Positions 32,781-40,509 of a stretch of 64,000 nucleotides of DNA are shown piece by piece. Position numbers and translations under genes: made by a program. The notes beneath the pieces were generated by a model that had not been told where the DNA came from, did no database searches, and was given only the letters and a program-made list of their open reading frames with translations. Origin of the DNA: Chelatococcus reniformis (lineage in GTDB: Bacteria; Pseudomonadota; Alphaproteobacteria; Rhizobiales; Beijerinckiaceae); assembly GCF_014640075.1 (NCBI RefSeq), contig NZ_BMGG01000008.1, forward strand, positions 389,851 to 453,850, in the 5' to 3' direction. Position 1 is the first letter of the stretch, and each line of letters opens with the position of its first letter.

Positions 32781-33494
32781 CTAGATCCGCACGTCCTGCC
32801 GCCGCACGACGAAGACGCTGGCGCCGGTAAACTTGCGCCAATGGTGCGGACGGATGTTGGCGCGGACGAGATCCCCCTCCGTGAACGCGCCCAGCAGATC
32901 GTAGCGCTCCGGCATGCGGAAGAGCATGCCCAAAGTGTCGCCGATGAAGGCGCGGCCGAAATTCCGGTAGTGGCGGAAGGGGCCGAAGCGCTCGGCCTTT
33001 TCGTCGGGAGAGCCGGTGACGATGTGATCCCAGAAGTCGTCGCCGTCTATCGGCACCGAGAACAGCAATGCGCCGCCGTCGGTCAGCGCCCGCGCGAGGC
33101 GAAGCAGCACGGCGGAGTAGTTGCACTCGATGTGCTCGAGCACGTGGTTCATGACGATCAGGTCGTAGCCCCGCTCGGGAAGCGAGAAGACGTCGCGGCA
33201 AAGGTCGAACGGCTGGACGCCCAGGCCCGGATAGTTCTCCGGCGCGATGTCCACCGCGCGATAGTTGGCCGCGCCGACCCGGTCGCGCAGCAGCGCTTGC
33301 AGGCCCCGCTCCGGCGCGAAGTGCAAAACCCTGCTGCCGGAGCCAAGCGCGAGTGTATGGGCGATATGCAGGGCGCAGACGCGGGCCCGCTCCAGCGAGC
33401 CGCAGGCGGCGCAGCGCACCTTGGGCCGCCCGGGCAAGTCCACGAAGTCTGTACCGCCGCAGATGTTGCAGCGCGGCGTGATGGTCTGCGTCAT
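32781..33494 (-). CDS. SAM-dependent methyltransferase with N-terminal CxxC pairs
   Basis: This 237-residue protein starts with RCNICGG and VRCAACGSLERAR, two CxxC pairs likely to bind zinc. The methyltransferase core is degenerate at motif I (SRVLHFAPERGLQALLRDRV) but clear later in YDLIVMNHVLEHIECNYSAV and RLARALTDGGALLFSVPID. HYRNFGRAFIGDTLGMLF and WRKFTGASVFVVRRQ end the protein. Similar proteins are often near surface polysaccharide genes. ATG 33494 places the CxxC pairs at the N-terminus; the much longer in-frame reading upstream has no homologous look. The substrate is unknown. Confidence 0.78.
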   Translation of the reverse strand: MTQTITPRCNICGGTDFVDLPGRPKVRCAACGSLERARVCALHIAHTLALGSGSRVLHFAPERGLQALLRDRVGAANYRAVDIAPENYPGLGVQPFDLCRDVFSLPERGYDLIVMNHVLEHIECNYSAVLLRLARALTDGGALLFSVPIDGDDFWDHIVTGSPDEKAERFGPFRHYRNFGRAFIGDTLGMLFRMPERYDLLGAFTEGDLVRANIRPHHWRKFTGASVFVVRRQDVRI

Positions 33495-33800
33495 TGCGCG
33501 TGAGGCCCGGCCCGGACGGAGCGAGAAGGACGAGAGGTCCGGCGGTGCCTCTCTGGCGCCATCCCGCGGCGGGCGCAAGCGTCGCGTCGCCACGACCATA
33601 TGGTCCGGCGCCCTCGTCGCCGGCTGACGGAACCGCAGCCGCGCCGCGCGCGGACTGGCCGAGGTTCCGGCGCGACCGGTCTTCGTCCGTGAGGGCATGG
33701 TTCCGATCCGGTCATCGACAGGGCTGGGCTTGTCGACGGGCCTGCCCTCGGCCCATGGTGCTCCTGTTCGGCGTGCTGCCGCGGGAGGGATGAGGTTCGC
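33495..33800. other. Divergent intergenic region
   Basis: 306 bp between the methyltransferase and cupin starts. It must hold both promoters. None is clear by eye, and no gene is seen. Confidence 0.45.
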
Positions 33801-34211
33801 ATGCGCTATTTCAAGAACGGCGAGCGGCCGAGCCGCGCGGGTCCGCCGGCCTATTTCACCGGTGCGGTGATCCTGGACGAGATCATCTCGGCGCAGGCGC
33901 CCGCGCGTGCCAACCTGGCGCGCGTGACCTTCCCGCCCGGCGCACGCACCGCCTGGCACACCCATCCGCTCGGCCAGACGCTGCACGTCCTCGCCGGCGT
34001 CTGCCTCGTCCAGGAGGCTGGCCAGCCGGCCGCGCGCCTCCAGCCGGGCGATACGGTATGGATTCCACCGGGCGTCAAGCATTGGCACGGCGCCACCGCG
34101 ACCACCCTGATGACGCATCTGGCGCTGCAGGAGGGTGACGACACCGGCAAGGCGGCCGACTGGCTCGAGCAGGTGAGCGACGCGGACTACGCGGCGGCCC
34201 AACCGGCGTGA
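33801..34211 (+). CDS. Cupin domain-containing protein
   Basis: This 136-residue single-domain cupin has motif 1 PGARTAWHTHPLGQTLHVLA (metal ligands His-x-His, then a His in place of part of the usual Glu-His set) and motif 2 LQPGDTVWIPPGVKHWHGA. This is the carboxymuconolactone/quercetinase-like small cupin group. It should bind one metal ion and may be an isomerase, an oxygenase or a ligand sensor. The stop overlaps the next gene by four bases (GTGA), so the two are translationally coupled. Confidence 0.85.
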   Translation: MRYFKNGERPSRAGPPAYFTGAVILDEIISAQAPARANLARVTFPPGARTAWHTHPLGQTLHVLAGVCLVQEAGQPAARLQPGDTVWIPPGVKHWHGATATTLMTHLALQEGDDTGKAADWLEQVSDADYAAAQPA

Positions 34212-34810
34212 GCACGCTCGAACTCTCTGCGCACGGCGCCGAGTCGGCCAGGCCCGTGCTGGTTGCATTCGCACTCGCGCCCACCGGATCACCGGCCGCG
34301 CGCCGGGAGGCCATCGCGCAAGCGGTTGCGGCCTGGTGCATGGCGAATGGGGCCAGCGGCACAGCGAACGGCGAGGATGGACTCGCGCGGGTCTACGCCG
34401 ACCTTCATCTGCGCGCCTGCGCCGCTGCCGGCAACCAGCCGGACCCAGCGAGCCCCGGCGCCACCATCGCCCTCGGCCACCGCCTGCTGGCCCTGCACGC
34501 GTCAGTCCCCCGGCCCTGGCCGATCATGCGCATCGACATGATCGACCCGGACTTCAGCGCCCGCAGGCCGAAGCTGCTGCTGCGTCCGCAGCCGGCCTGG
34601 GGCACGCTGCGGGTGGACGGCGAGACCCTGATCGGCGGCATTCCATCGGTCGCCTGGCAGCACGACGTCGGCGGCGAGCCCCTGCTCGCCTGGGCGATCG
34701 CACGCGCCAAGGCTGAGGCCGAGGCCTTCGCCAAGGACGCCTTCATCGACCACCTCGCCAGGCTATGCCGCATCGCGGTGGAGACCGTGGCCGTGGTGAG
34801 GACGAGCTAG
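34208..34810 (+). CDS. Unknown protein resembling the C-terminal domain of type ISP restriction enzymes
   Basis: This 200-residue protein starts with GTG inside the cupin stop (GTGA overlap). The N-terminal half has no recognisable motif. The C-terminal part, KLLLRPQPAWGTLRVDGETL, IGGIPSVAWQHDVGGEPLLA, WAIARAKAEAEAFAKDAFID and HLARLCRIAVETVAVVRTS, resembles what I remember of the extreme C-terminus of type ISP restriction-modification proteins and 'predicted helicases' (TLSGIPPEAW, G..SALEW, VTVSVETVKIV). No helicase or methylase part is present, so it is either a free-standing relative or a fragment. The TAG stop is supplied by the repeat at 34807. Confidence 0.45.
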   Translation: MSTLELSAHGAESARPVLVAFALAPTGSPAARREAIAQAVAAWCMANGASGTANGEDGLARVYADLHLRACAAAGNQPDPASPGATIALGHRLLALHASVPRPWPIMRIDMIDPDFSARRPKLLLRPQPAWGTLRVDGETLIGGIPSVAWQHDVGGEPLLAWAIARAKAEAEAFAKDAFIDHLARLCRIAVETVAVVRTS

Positions 34811-34911
34811 AGCATTTCCGCGTTTCTTCGAATCGCCGAAATGCTCTATCTGTTTGTTTTGTCGCGTTTTCTTCACGCGAACCGGCGTCCACTTCGCTCG
34901 AAAACGCTCTA
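34807..34911 (+). repeat. 105-bp interspersed repeat, copy 1
   Basis: The element begins CTAGAGCATTTCCGCG and ends GAAAACGCTCTA, giving AGAGC/GCTCT termini. The interior includes CACGCGAACCGGCGTCCACT. It is nearly identical (over 90%) to the reverse complement of 55191-55297. The internal AAGTGGACGCCGGTTCGCGT core is of a type I recognise as a common intergenic repeat in Rhizobiales. It overlaps the stop codon of the preceding gene. Confidence 0.88.
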
Positions 34912-34976
34912 AGGCATTCCGCCGTTGGATGAGATCTTCCAACGGGCGCCCCAGGACTTTGGATCGAAAGCGCCCC

Positions 34977-35283
34977 TCAGCGGTTTCCACCCAATTGCAA
35001 AGCGCTCGGTCGCGCTGCGCATGCGCGGGCTGATCGTGCGGTCATCGGAATGCCCGGCAGCATCGCCCGCAAGCGCTCCTGTGGCGCCGCGGCCAGCGGC
35101 GGCGCGTGAGCCTCCCGGAACGGCAGGCCGCCCCGCGCCAGGACGGCGAGGCGTGCGGCCGCAGCCGGGGTCGGCGGCGACCAGCGCCTCGATGCGGGCG
35201 CGCGACCCGCTATCCAGTTCGCCGTCGAGGTAAACGACGAAGCCCTCGTCGTCGGGGTGCCCGACGCCCGCCGCGCCGCTCAT
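34977..35283 (-). pseudogene. Anti-sigma factor, frameshifted
   Basis: ATG 35283 overlaps the sigma-factor stop (ATGA). The first 39 residues read normally as an anti-sigma N-terminus: MSGAAGVGHPDDEGFVVYLD, GELDSGSRARIEALVAADP. A run of four Gs on the plus strand (35167-35170) then shifts the frame. With three Gs the reading becomes DPAAAARLAVLARGGLPFRE, AHAPPLAAAPQERLRAMLPG, IPMTAR and ends at 34977, as an anti-sigma should. It is either a true one-base insertion that frees the sigma factor or a sequencing error in a short homopolymer. Confidence 0.65.
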
Positions 35284-35804
35284 CGGCCGGCCGTTGCGCG
35301 CGCCGGCGGGCCATCCGAACCGGCTTCCGCCGCGAGCTTGGCCCGGGCCGCCGCCAGACGGCTCATGACGGTGCCGACCGGAACTTCGAGCAGTTCCGCC
35401 ACCTCGCGATAGCTGAGGCCCTCGACATAGGCCAGGAACACAGCCTCCCGCTGGGCCTCCGGCAGGTCCTGCATCCGGCGCAGGATCTGGCCGGCCAGGA
35501 CATGGCGCTCGGCCTGACCGGCGCCGTCCACCACCAGCACCGCCTCGGCGTCGACGAAGCCCTGGCCCTGGCGAATGCGCCCGGCCCGCACCTCGTTGAG
35601 CCAGATGGAGCGCAGAATGGCGAACAGCCAGCGGTCGAGCCGCGTTCCCGGCGCGAACTGGGTCGCGCGCTCGAGCGCCCGCGCGCAGGTGGCCTGCACC
35701 AGGTCTTCGGCCACCTCGCGCCGGTGGCTGAGCATGATTGCATATCGCCATAGCCGCGACAGATGCGCGCTCAGCCCGGCGCGGACCTCTTCGCTGGAGC
35801 CCAT
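35280..35804 (-). CDS. ECF-type RNA polymerase sigma factor
   Basis: This 174-residue protein has sigma region 2 (HLSRLWRYAIMLSHRREVAE, DLVQATCARALERATQF, RLDRWLFAILRSIWLNEVRA) and region 4 (MQDLPEAQREAVFLAYVEGL, SYREVAELLEVPVGTVMSRL). It lacks regions 1 and 3, as expected for the ECF group. ATG 35804 (MGSSEEVRAGLSAHLSRL) gives the family length. Its stop overlaps the start of the frameshifted anti-sigma gene. It lies 164 bp downstream of the MFS gene of the type III PKS operon on the same strand, so it may control that operon. The target promoters are unknown. Confidence 0.88.
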   Translation of the reverse strand: MGSSEEVRAGLSAHLSRLWRYAIMLSHRREVAEDLVQATCARALERATQFAPGTRLDRWLFAILRSIWLNEVRAGRIRQGQGFVDAEAVLVVDGAGQAERHVLAGQILRRMQDLPEAQREAVFLAYVEGLSYREVAELLEVPVGTVMSRLAAARAKLAAEAGSDGPPARATAGR

Positions 35805-35968
35805 GGCCGTACTCCGACCGTCCGTCGTGAGCCTCTGCGCACGCCGTGGCGCCGGATGGGCCTCGCGCCACGCCTCGCCGCGGGGCCGCAACGCGGCCGC
35901 CGCAGCCGTGCACGGGGTTTGTCCCCGACCGGCGGGGCAAAAGCATGGCCGCAGAAGCGCTGCGCCGG

Positions 35969-37591
35969 TCATCGCGGCATCGCCTCGCCACGGGGACGCC
36001 AGCGCACGAACGGCACCAGCACGAGCGCCAAGAGCGTGAGCGCCGCGGTCAGCGCCCAGGCCAGGTTCGTCGTCTCGACGAACGCCGCCCGCTCGATCAG
36101 CGGCCGCACCAGGGCGAGGGCTGCGGGATCGTCGAGCGCGTCGGCCCCCGCCGCCAGCATCTCGGGCGGGATTCCGATGGCCACGGCCGTGGCCGCGTCA
36201 CCCGCGCGCAGACGCTCCAGGATGGCGGTGCCGTGGGCCGCAGCCCGGCCGTAGATGACCGTGTCGATGAGCGCCAGGCCGATGGCGCCTCCCAGGTTGC
36301 GCATCAGGTTGAAGAGGCCGCTCGCGTCGGGCACGCGGTGCAGCGGCAGGTGGCCGAGTGCCAGCCGTGTCGGTGGCAGCAGGCAGAACATGATGGCGCC
36401 GCCGCGCAGGATCTGCGGCCACAGCATTTCATCGAAATCCGTCTCGGCGGTCTGACGGGCGCTCAAGCCCAGGCCCAAGCCGAACAGGGCAAAGCCGAAG
36501 CCGGTGAGCAGCCGCGGATCGAGCCGTCGCTCCAGCGCCACGGCGATCGGTGCGGAGGCGAGCTGCGCGGCGCCGGTGACCAGCATGATGCGGCCGATCT
36601 CCAGCGCGCCATGGCCGCGGACGTAGGCCAGGAATAGCGGCATCAAGTAGACGGAGCCGAACAGACCGATGCCCAGCACGAAGCTCAGCGCCGCGCCAAT
36701 GGCGAAGTTGCGGTCGCCGAGCAGGGTGAGATCCACCAAGGGCCGGCGGCGTGCCAGGACGCGCCGGGTAAAGAGCGCGACCGCCGTCCCGGTCCAGGCC
36801 AGCAGCGCGAGGATCGGCGGCGACACCCAGCCGCGGTCGGGCGCCTGCTTGAGCGCAATCTCCAGCGCGGCCAGAGCCGTCGCCAGCAGCAACAGCGACG
36901 TGAGGTCGACAGCTGCGCCGGTGTCGCGGCCAGGTGCATCGTGCGGCAGGAACAGCCACGCGCCCAGTGCTGCGGTGACGCCCGGCACCAGGTTGACGAG
37001 AAACAGCCAATGCCACGAATAGGTCTCGGTGATCCAACCGCCGACGACGGGCCCGACCGTCGGCGCCAGCACCGCCAGGACACCGGCGAACGTCGTCGCG
37101 ACGCCCTGCAGGCGCACCGGGAACAGGAGGAAGACGGCCGAAAACACCGCGGGGATCAGCAAGCCGCCGGAAAACCCCTGCAGCACGCGCGCGGCGATCA
37201 GCGTGGCGAAGCCGGCGCTCACCGCGCACAGCGCCGAGGCGGCGGTGAAGACGGAGACCGCGATGACGAACAGCCGGCGCATGCCCACGAGCTGGGTGAG
37301 CAGGCCGGTAAGCGGGATCGCCACCACCTCGGCGATGAGATAGGCGGTCTGCACCCAACTGATCTGGTCCTGAGCGATGGCAAGCGCAGCCTGAATGGTC
37401 GGCAGCGAGGTGGCGACGATCTGCACGTCGAGGATTGCCATGAACATGCCGAGGCACATCATCGCGAAGCCGGCGAAGACCCGCACGGCGGCGGCCGGCT
37501 CGGCCGTAGACCGGCCGGTAAGCCCGCTCACGCCCGCGTCCCGCCGCGGCGGAGCCGACCAGCGGCAGCGCGGCGCCGGCTCACGGCCCAC
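35969..37591 (-). CDS. MFS transporter, DHA2 (EmrB/QacA) family
   Basis: This 540-residue (or 520 from GTG 37531) inner-membrane drug:H+ antiporter has fourteen hydrophobic segments. Signature parts are MAILDVQIVATSLPTIQAAL (TM1), QLVGMRRLFVIAVSVFTAAS, the motif-C stretch GVLAVLAPTVGPVVGGWITE, and HRVPDASGLFNLMRNLGGAI near TM11. The ATG overlaps the upstream methyltransferase stop by 11 bp. In this operon it is the natural exporter for the polyketide product, or a self-protection pump. Confidence 0.88.
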   Translation of the reverse strand: MGREPAPRCRWSAPPRRDAGVSGLTGRSTAEPAAAVRVFAGFAMMCLGMFMAILDVQIVATSLPTIQAALAIAQDQISWVQTAYLIAEVVAIPLTGLLTQLVGMRRLFVIAVSVFTAASALCAVSAGFATLIAARVLQGFSGGLLIPAVFSAVFLLFPVRLQGVATTFAGVLAVLAPTVGPVVGGWITETYSWHWLFLVNLVPGVTAALGAWLFLPHDAPGRDTGAAVDLTSLLLLATALAALEIALKQAPDRGWVSPPILALLAWTGTAVALFTRRVLARRRPLVDLTLLGDRNFAIGAALSFVLGIGLFGSVYLMPLFLAYVRGHGALEIGRIMLVTGAAQLASAPIAVALERRLDPRLLTGFGFALFGLGLGLSARQTAETDFDEMLWPQILRGGAIMFCLLPPTRLALGHLPLHRVPDASGLFNLMRNLGGAIGLALIDTVIYGRAAAHGTAILERLRAGDAATAVAIGIPPEMLAAGADALDDPAALALVRPLIERAAFVETTNLAWALTAALTLLALVLVPFVRWRPRGEAMPR

Positions 37592-38084
37592 CCGCTGCGC
37601 TCTCGGCCAACGCTGCCTGCTCGGCCCGGATGCGAACCGCCAGGACGGCCGCGTTCAGCAGGCTGAAGATGCCGGCGAAGACGGGCAGGCCGAAGGCCAG
37701 CGGCAGCGCGGCGATCTCGCCGATCACCACCGCATAGTTCGGATGGGAGAGAAGGCGATACGGCCCCGTGCGCACCAGCGGCGTGTCGGGTAGCACGATG
37801 ATGCGCGTCGTCCAGCGCTCCCTCAGCGTCGCCAGCACCCAGACGCGCAGCGCCTGCAGCACGACGAAGGCGGCGAGCCAGCGCGGGTCCACCGGCTGCG
37901 CCGGCGCCAGGAGCCAGAGACCTGCAAGCCAGGCCGCATGGACCGCGACGATCGCCGGGTAGTGGCCCGGCGCCACCTCGACGCCGCCGCGCGCCAGCAG
38001 CGCGCGCGTGTTGCGACGGGCGAGCGCGAGCTCGCCGAGGCGCTGCGCCGTCACCAGGGCCAGGACGATGACGGTGAGGCTCAC
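37581..38084 (-). CDS. Isoprenylcysteine carboxyl methyltransferase (ICMT) family protein
   Basis: This 167-residue membrane protein has about five helices. The ICMT signature is at the C-terminal side: PLVRTGPYRLLSHPNYAVVI and GEIAALPLAFGLPVFAGIFS, with the SAM-binding RTGPYRxxxHPNY motif intact. The N-terminal half VDPRWLAAFVVLQALRVWVL fits the fold. The start is GTG 38084, overlapping the PKS stop (GTGA). In bacteria such enzymes beside type III PKS genes methylate alkylresorcinols or alkylpyrones (as SrsB does in Streptomyces). That role is inferred from context. Confidence 0.85.
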   Translation of the reverse strand: MSLTVIVLALVTAQRLGELALARRNTRALLARGGVEVAPGHYPAIVAVHAAWLAGLWLLAPAQPVDPRWLAAFVVLQALRVWVLATLRERWTTRIIVLPDTPLVRTGPYRLLSHPNYAVVIGEIAALPLAFGLPVFAGIFSLLNAAVLAVRIRAEQAALAESAAGGP

Positions 38085-39142
38085 GCCGCGGCCCTCAAGG
38101 TGAGGCCGCTCGCGGTGAAGCCGGGACCAAGGGCGAGCAGCGCAGCGCGGCCGGCAAGCCCGCGCGCGAGGACGCGCTCCAGGACGAAAAGCACCGTCGG
38201 CGCCGACATGTTGCCGTAGTCGGCGAGCACCGCGCGCTCATCAGCGAGGTCGCCGGACGCCAGCCGCAGCGCGTGCTCCAGCGCGTCGACCACCTTGGTT
38301 CCGCCGGGATGGCAGACGAAGCGGGCGATGTCGCCGTGGACCAGACCGGCGCCGGCCAGCATCGCCTCGACCGCCGCCCCGACATGGGCTTCGGCGAAGG
38401 GCGGGATGGCGCGGTCGAAGACGACGCCGAGCCCTTGTTCTTCGACCCGCCAGCCCATGATGTCGAGCGTATCCGGCCACAGGCGCTGGCCGCCCCACTC
38501 GATGGTGGGCCGGCCGCCAGCCCCGGCGCGCAGGACGCAGGCGGCGGCGCCATCGGCGAACAGCGCCGTGGCCACGATGCTGGCCTTGGACAAATCGTCG
38601 GGCCGGAAGGCGAGCGAGCAGGTCTCGACGGCGATGAACAGTACGGTCGTGCCCGGCCGCGCTTCCGCCAGCCGCGCGGCCGTGGTCAGCCCGGACACGC
38701 CGCCGGCGCAGCCGAGACCGAAGATCGGCACCCGCTCCACGTCGGCGCGGAACCCCATGCGGCCGGCGACCCGGGCTTCGAGACTGGGGGCGGCAATGCC
38801 GGTCGATGTCACCGTGACGATGGCGTCGACGTCGGCCGCCCGCACGTCGGCGGCGTCGAGGGCCCGTGTCGCGGCGATGACGAAGAGGTCGCTGGCCCCC
38901 TCCAGGAAGGCGTCGCTGCGCTCCTCCCAGCCCCGCGGCGTCATGAACCAGTCCAGCGGCCGGACGAGATGCCGTTTTCGGATGCCTGTCGTCTCGAACA
39001 CCCGCGCCATGCGCTCGTAACCGTGGACCCGCGTGCCGAACACGGTCGCTGCGGCCGCCGCTGCATCCGCCTGCGACACCTGGTGCGCGGGCACGGCGGT
39101 TGCCAGGGCCAGAAGTGCTGTCGCCACTCGCTTTCCCACCAT
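38081..39142 (-). CDS. Type III polyketide synthase (chalcone/alkylresorcinol synthase-like)
   Basis: This 353-residue thiolase-fold enzyme condenses an acyl-CoA starter with malonyl-CoA units. The catalytic triad is complete: Cys145 in VPIFGLGCAGGVSGL, His278 in RFVCHPGGTKVVDAL and Asn311 in ADYGNMSAPTVLFV. The C-terminal GPGFTASGLTLRAA is the family's conserved GPG loop. ATG 39142 (MVGKRVATALLALATAVPAH) matches family N-termini; an upstream ATG at 39226 adds 28 unrelated residues. It is the first gene of an overlapping operon with an ICMT methyltransferase and a DHA2 exporter. The product is probably an alkylresorcinol or alkylpyrone. Confidence 0.92.
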   Translation of the reverse strand: MVGKRVATALLALATAVPAHQVSQADAAAAAATVFGTRVHGYERMARVFETTGIRKRHLVRPLDWFMTPRGWEERSDAFLEGASDLFVIAATRALDAADVRAADVDAIVTVTSTGIAAPSLEARVAGRMGFRADVERVPIFGLGCAGGVSGLTTAARLAEARPGTTVLFIAVETCSLAFRPDDLSKASIVATALFADGAAACVLRAGAGGRPTIEWGGQRLWPDTLDIMGWRVEEQGLGVVFDRAIPPFAEAHVGAAVEAMLAGAGLVHGDIARFVCHPGGTKVVDALEHALRLASGDLADERAVLADYGNMSAPTVLFVLERVLARGLAGRAALLALGPGFTASGLTLRAAA

Positions 39143-39294
39143 GGCGGGGTCGGCACGGCGGGCCGCCGTGATCCCGCGGTGAACACGCGAGGGACTGAAA
39201 AATTCGCGGCTCGGTGGCGTCGCCATGCGCTAAAGCCTTCGCGAATGGGTGGATCCACCCGAGCGCGACGGGCACGGTGCGCCCAGGGCCAAGC

Positions 39295-39798
39295 TCAGAA
39301 CATCGGCTCCGGGGGGCGCCGCTTCCTGGCGCGCGGGCGCTCCCACACGACGCCGGGGTAGCCTTTCAGCGGTGCCAGCGGCCGGCCGCCGTAGGCCCAG
39401 TCGACGGCCTCCTCGACAGCAAGATGATAGCGCGGCTCGCGGCCCGTCCGGCTGGCAAAGAGCGCGCGGGGTATGTCGACCATGTGCGGTGAGCGCCGGC
39501 GCTCGTAAAACAGCGGCGTGCCGCAGCGCCCGCAGAAGCTGCGGGTGGTGCCCGCCGCCGCATCCTCGAAGCGGCTGACACGCTCGGCACCGCCGAGGAT
39601 GCGAAAGCGACTGCGCCAGCTGCCGACATACGTGACGTAGGCGCACCCGTGCGCCTGGCGGCTCGCCTCGGAATGGTCGTGCCAGGCCCAGAACGCCGGC
39701 ACGTCGATCTCGAAGCGGACCTCGCCGCAGACGCATTGGCCCATGGCCTGGACCGCCGACGCCTTGCCAGCCTTGGTTCCGCCCGCGCTCTTGCCCAT
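39295..39798 (-). CDS. GFA family protein
   Basis: This 167-residue protein has the GFA/CENP-V zinc fold (named after glutathione-dependent formaldehyde activation). The first zinc motif MGQCVCGEVRFEIDV and the third RSFCGRCGTPLFYERR are intact. The middle motif, normally CHCxxCR, is replaced by SRQAHGCAYVTYVGSWRS, so only part of the usual two-zinc site can form. I recall GFA subgroups with this change. GGAGGA precedes ATG 39798. It lies upstream of the PKS gene on the same strand (gap 152 bp to the preferred PKS start) but has no evident role in polyketide synthesis. Confidence 0.82.
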   Translation of the reverse strand: MGKSAGGTKAGKASAVQAMGQCVCGEVRFEIDVPAFWAWHDHSEASRQAHGCAYVTYVGSWRSRFRILGGAERVSRFEDAAAGTTRSFCGRCGTPLFYERRRSPHMVDIPRALFASRTGREPRYHLAVEEAVDWAYGGRPLAPLKGYPGVVWERPRARKRRPPEPMF

Positions 39799-40035
39799 CT
39801 TCAATTGGTCCTCCCCGGCATTCGACGGAGCCGGCTCCGGCCTGACGATACCGGCAGCCATCCCGTCGCGCAGCCAGGTCGGCAGGATCCATCCGCGATC
39901 CCCCGGCCTTTCGACCATCGGCAGCGGCCTTGCGCGGCATGCAAGCCGTGCCTTGCGCTTTGCGCTGGACCGCAACATGCGGCCTCGGCCATGTCCGGCA
40001 GGCTGAGGCTGGTGATGCCAAGCAGGAGACGTGAC

Positions 40036-40509
40036 ATGGAAGGGACGCCGCCCCGCGGCTTTGCGCCGTTTTCCCGCATCGCCCCGGTGCTCGAGCCGTG
40101 GACGCCGATCTACGCCTGCGAGGACGGCGATATCCTGCGCCTCGGCACCTTCATCCGTCGACCGCTCTGCAACAACCGCGGCCTCGTGCACGGCGGCGTC
40201 GTCTCGACGCTGGCCGATATCGCCATGGGCGTGAGCCTGGTGATGGCGCGGCGACGGCATTTCCCAGACCAGGCGTCGCCGCTGACGACCTCGCTCGCCG
40301 TCGACTATATCGCCGGCGGCACCCTCGGTCTCTGGTTGGAGGTTGTGCCGCGCATCGTGCACGCCGGCCGGGCGAGCGGCGTGGTCGACGCCATCGTCAC
40401 CGTCGGCGACGAGGTCGTCGCGCGCGCGGCCGCCACCTTCCGCCTGCGCGCCGAGAGCACCTTGCGACCGGATGATCGGACGGCTGTGAGCGTCACACCC
40501 GCAGGATGA
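40036..40509 (+). CDS. PaaI-type hotdog thioesterase
   Basis: This 157-residue protein has a single hotdog domain. The catalytic signature is NRGLVHGGVVSTLADIAMGV, followed by LTTSLAVDYIAGGTLGLWLE and VVDAIVTVGDEVVARAAATF. Such enzymes hydrolyse acyl-CoA or aryl-CoA thioesters. CAGGAGA precedes ATG 40036. Its last 17 bases overlap the 3' end of the convergent DUF2855 gene. Confidence 0.88.
   Translation: MEGTPPRGFAPFSRIAPVLEPWTPIYACEDGDILRLGTFIRRPLCNNRGLVHGGVVSTLADIAMGVSLVMARRRHFPDQASPLTTSLAVDYIAGGTLGLWLEVVPRIVHAGRASGVVDAIVTVGDEVVARAAATFRLRAESTLRPDDRTAVSVTPAG

Noticed and set aside
39143..39226. Extra 28 residues on the type III PKS
   Set aside because: No resemblance to family N-termini; ATG 39142 fits better, though the longer form cannot be excluded.
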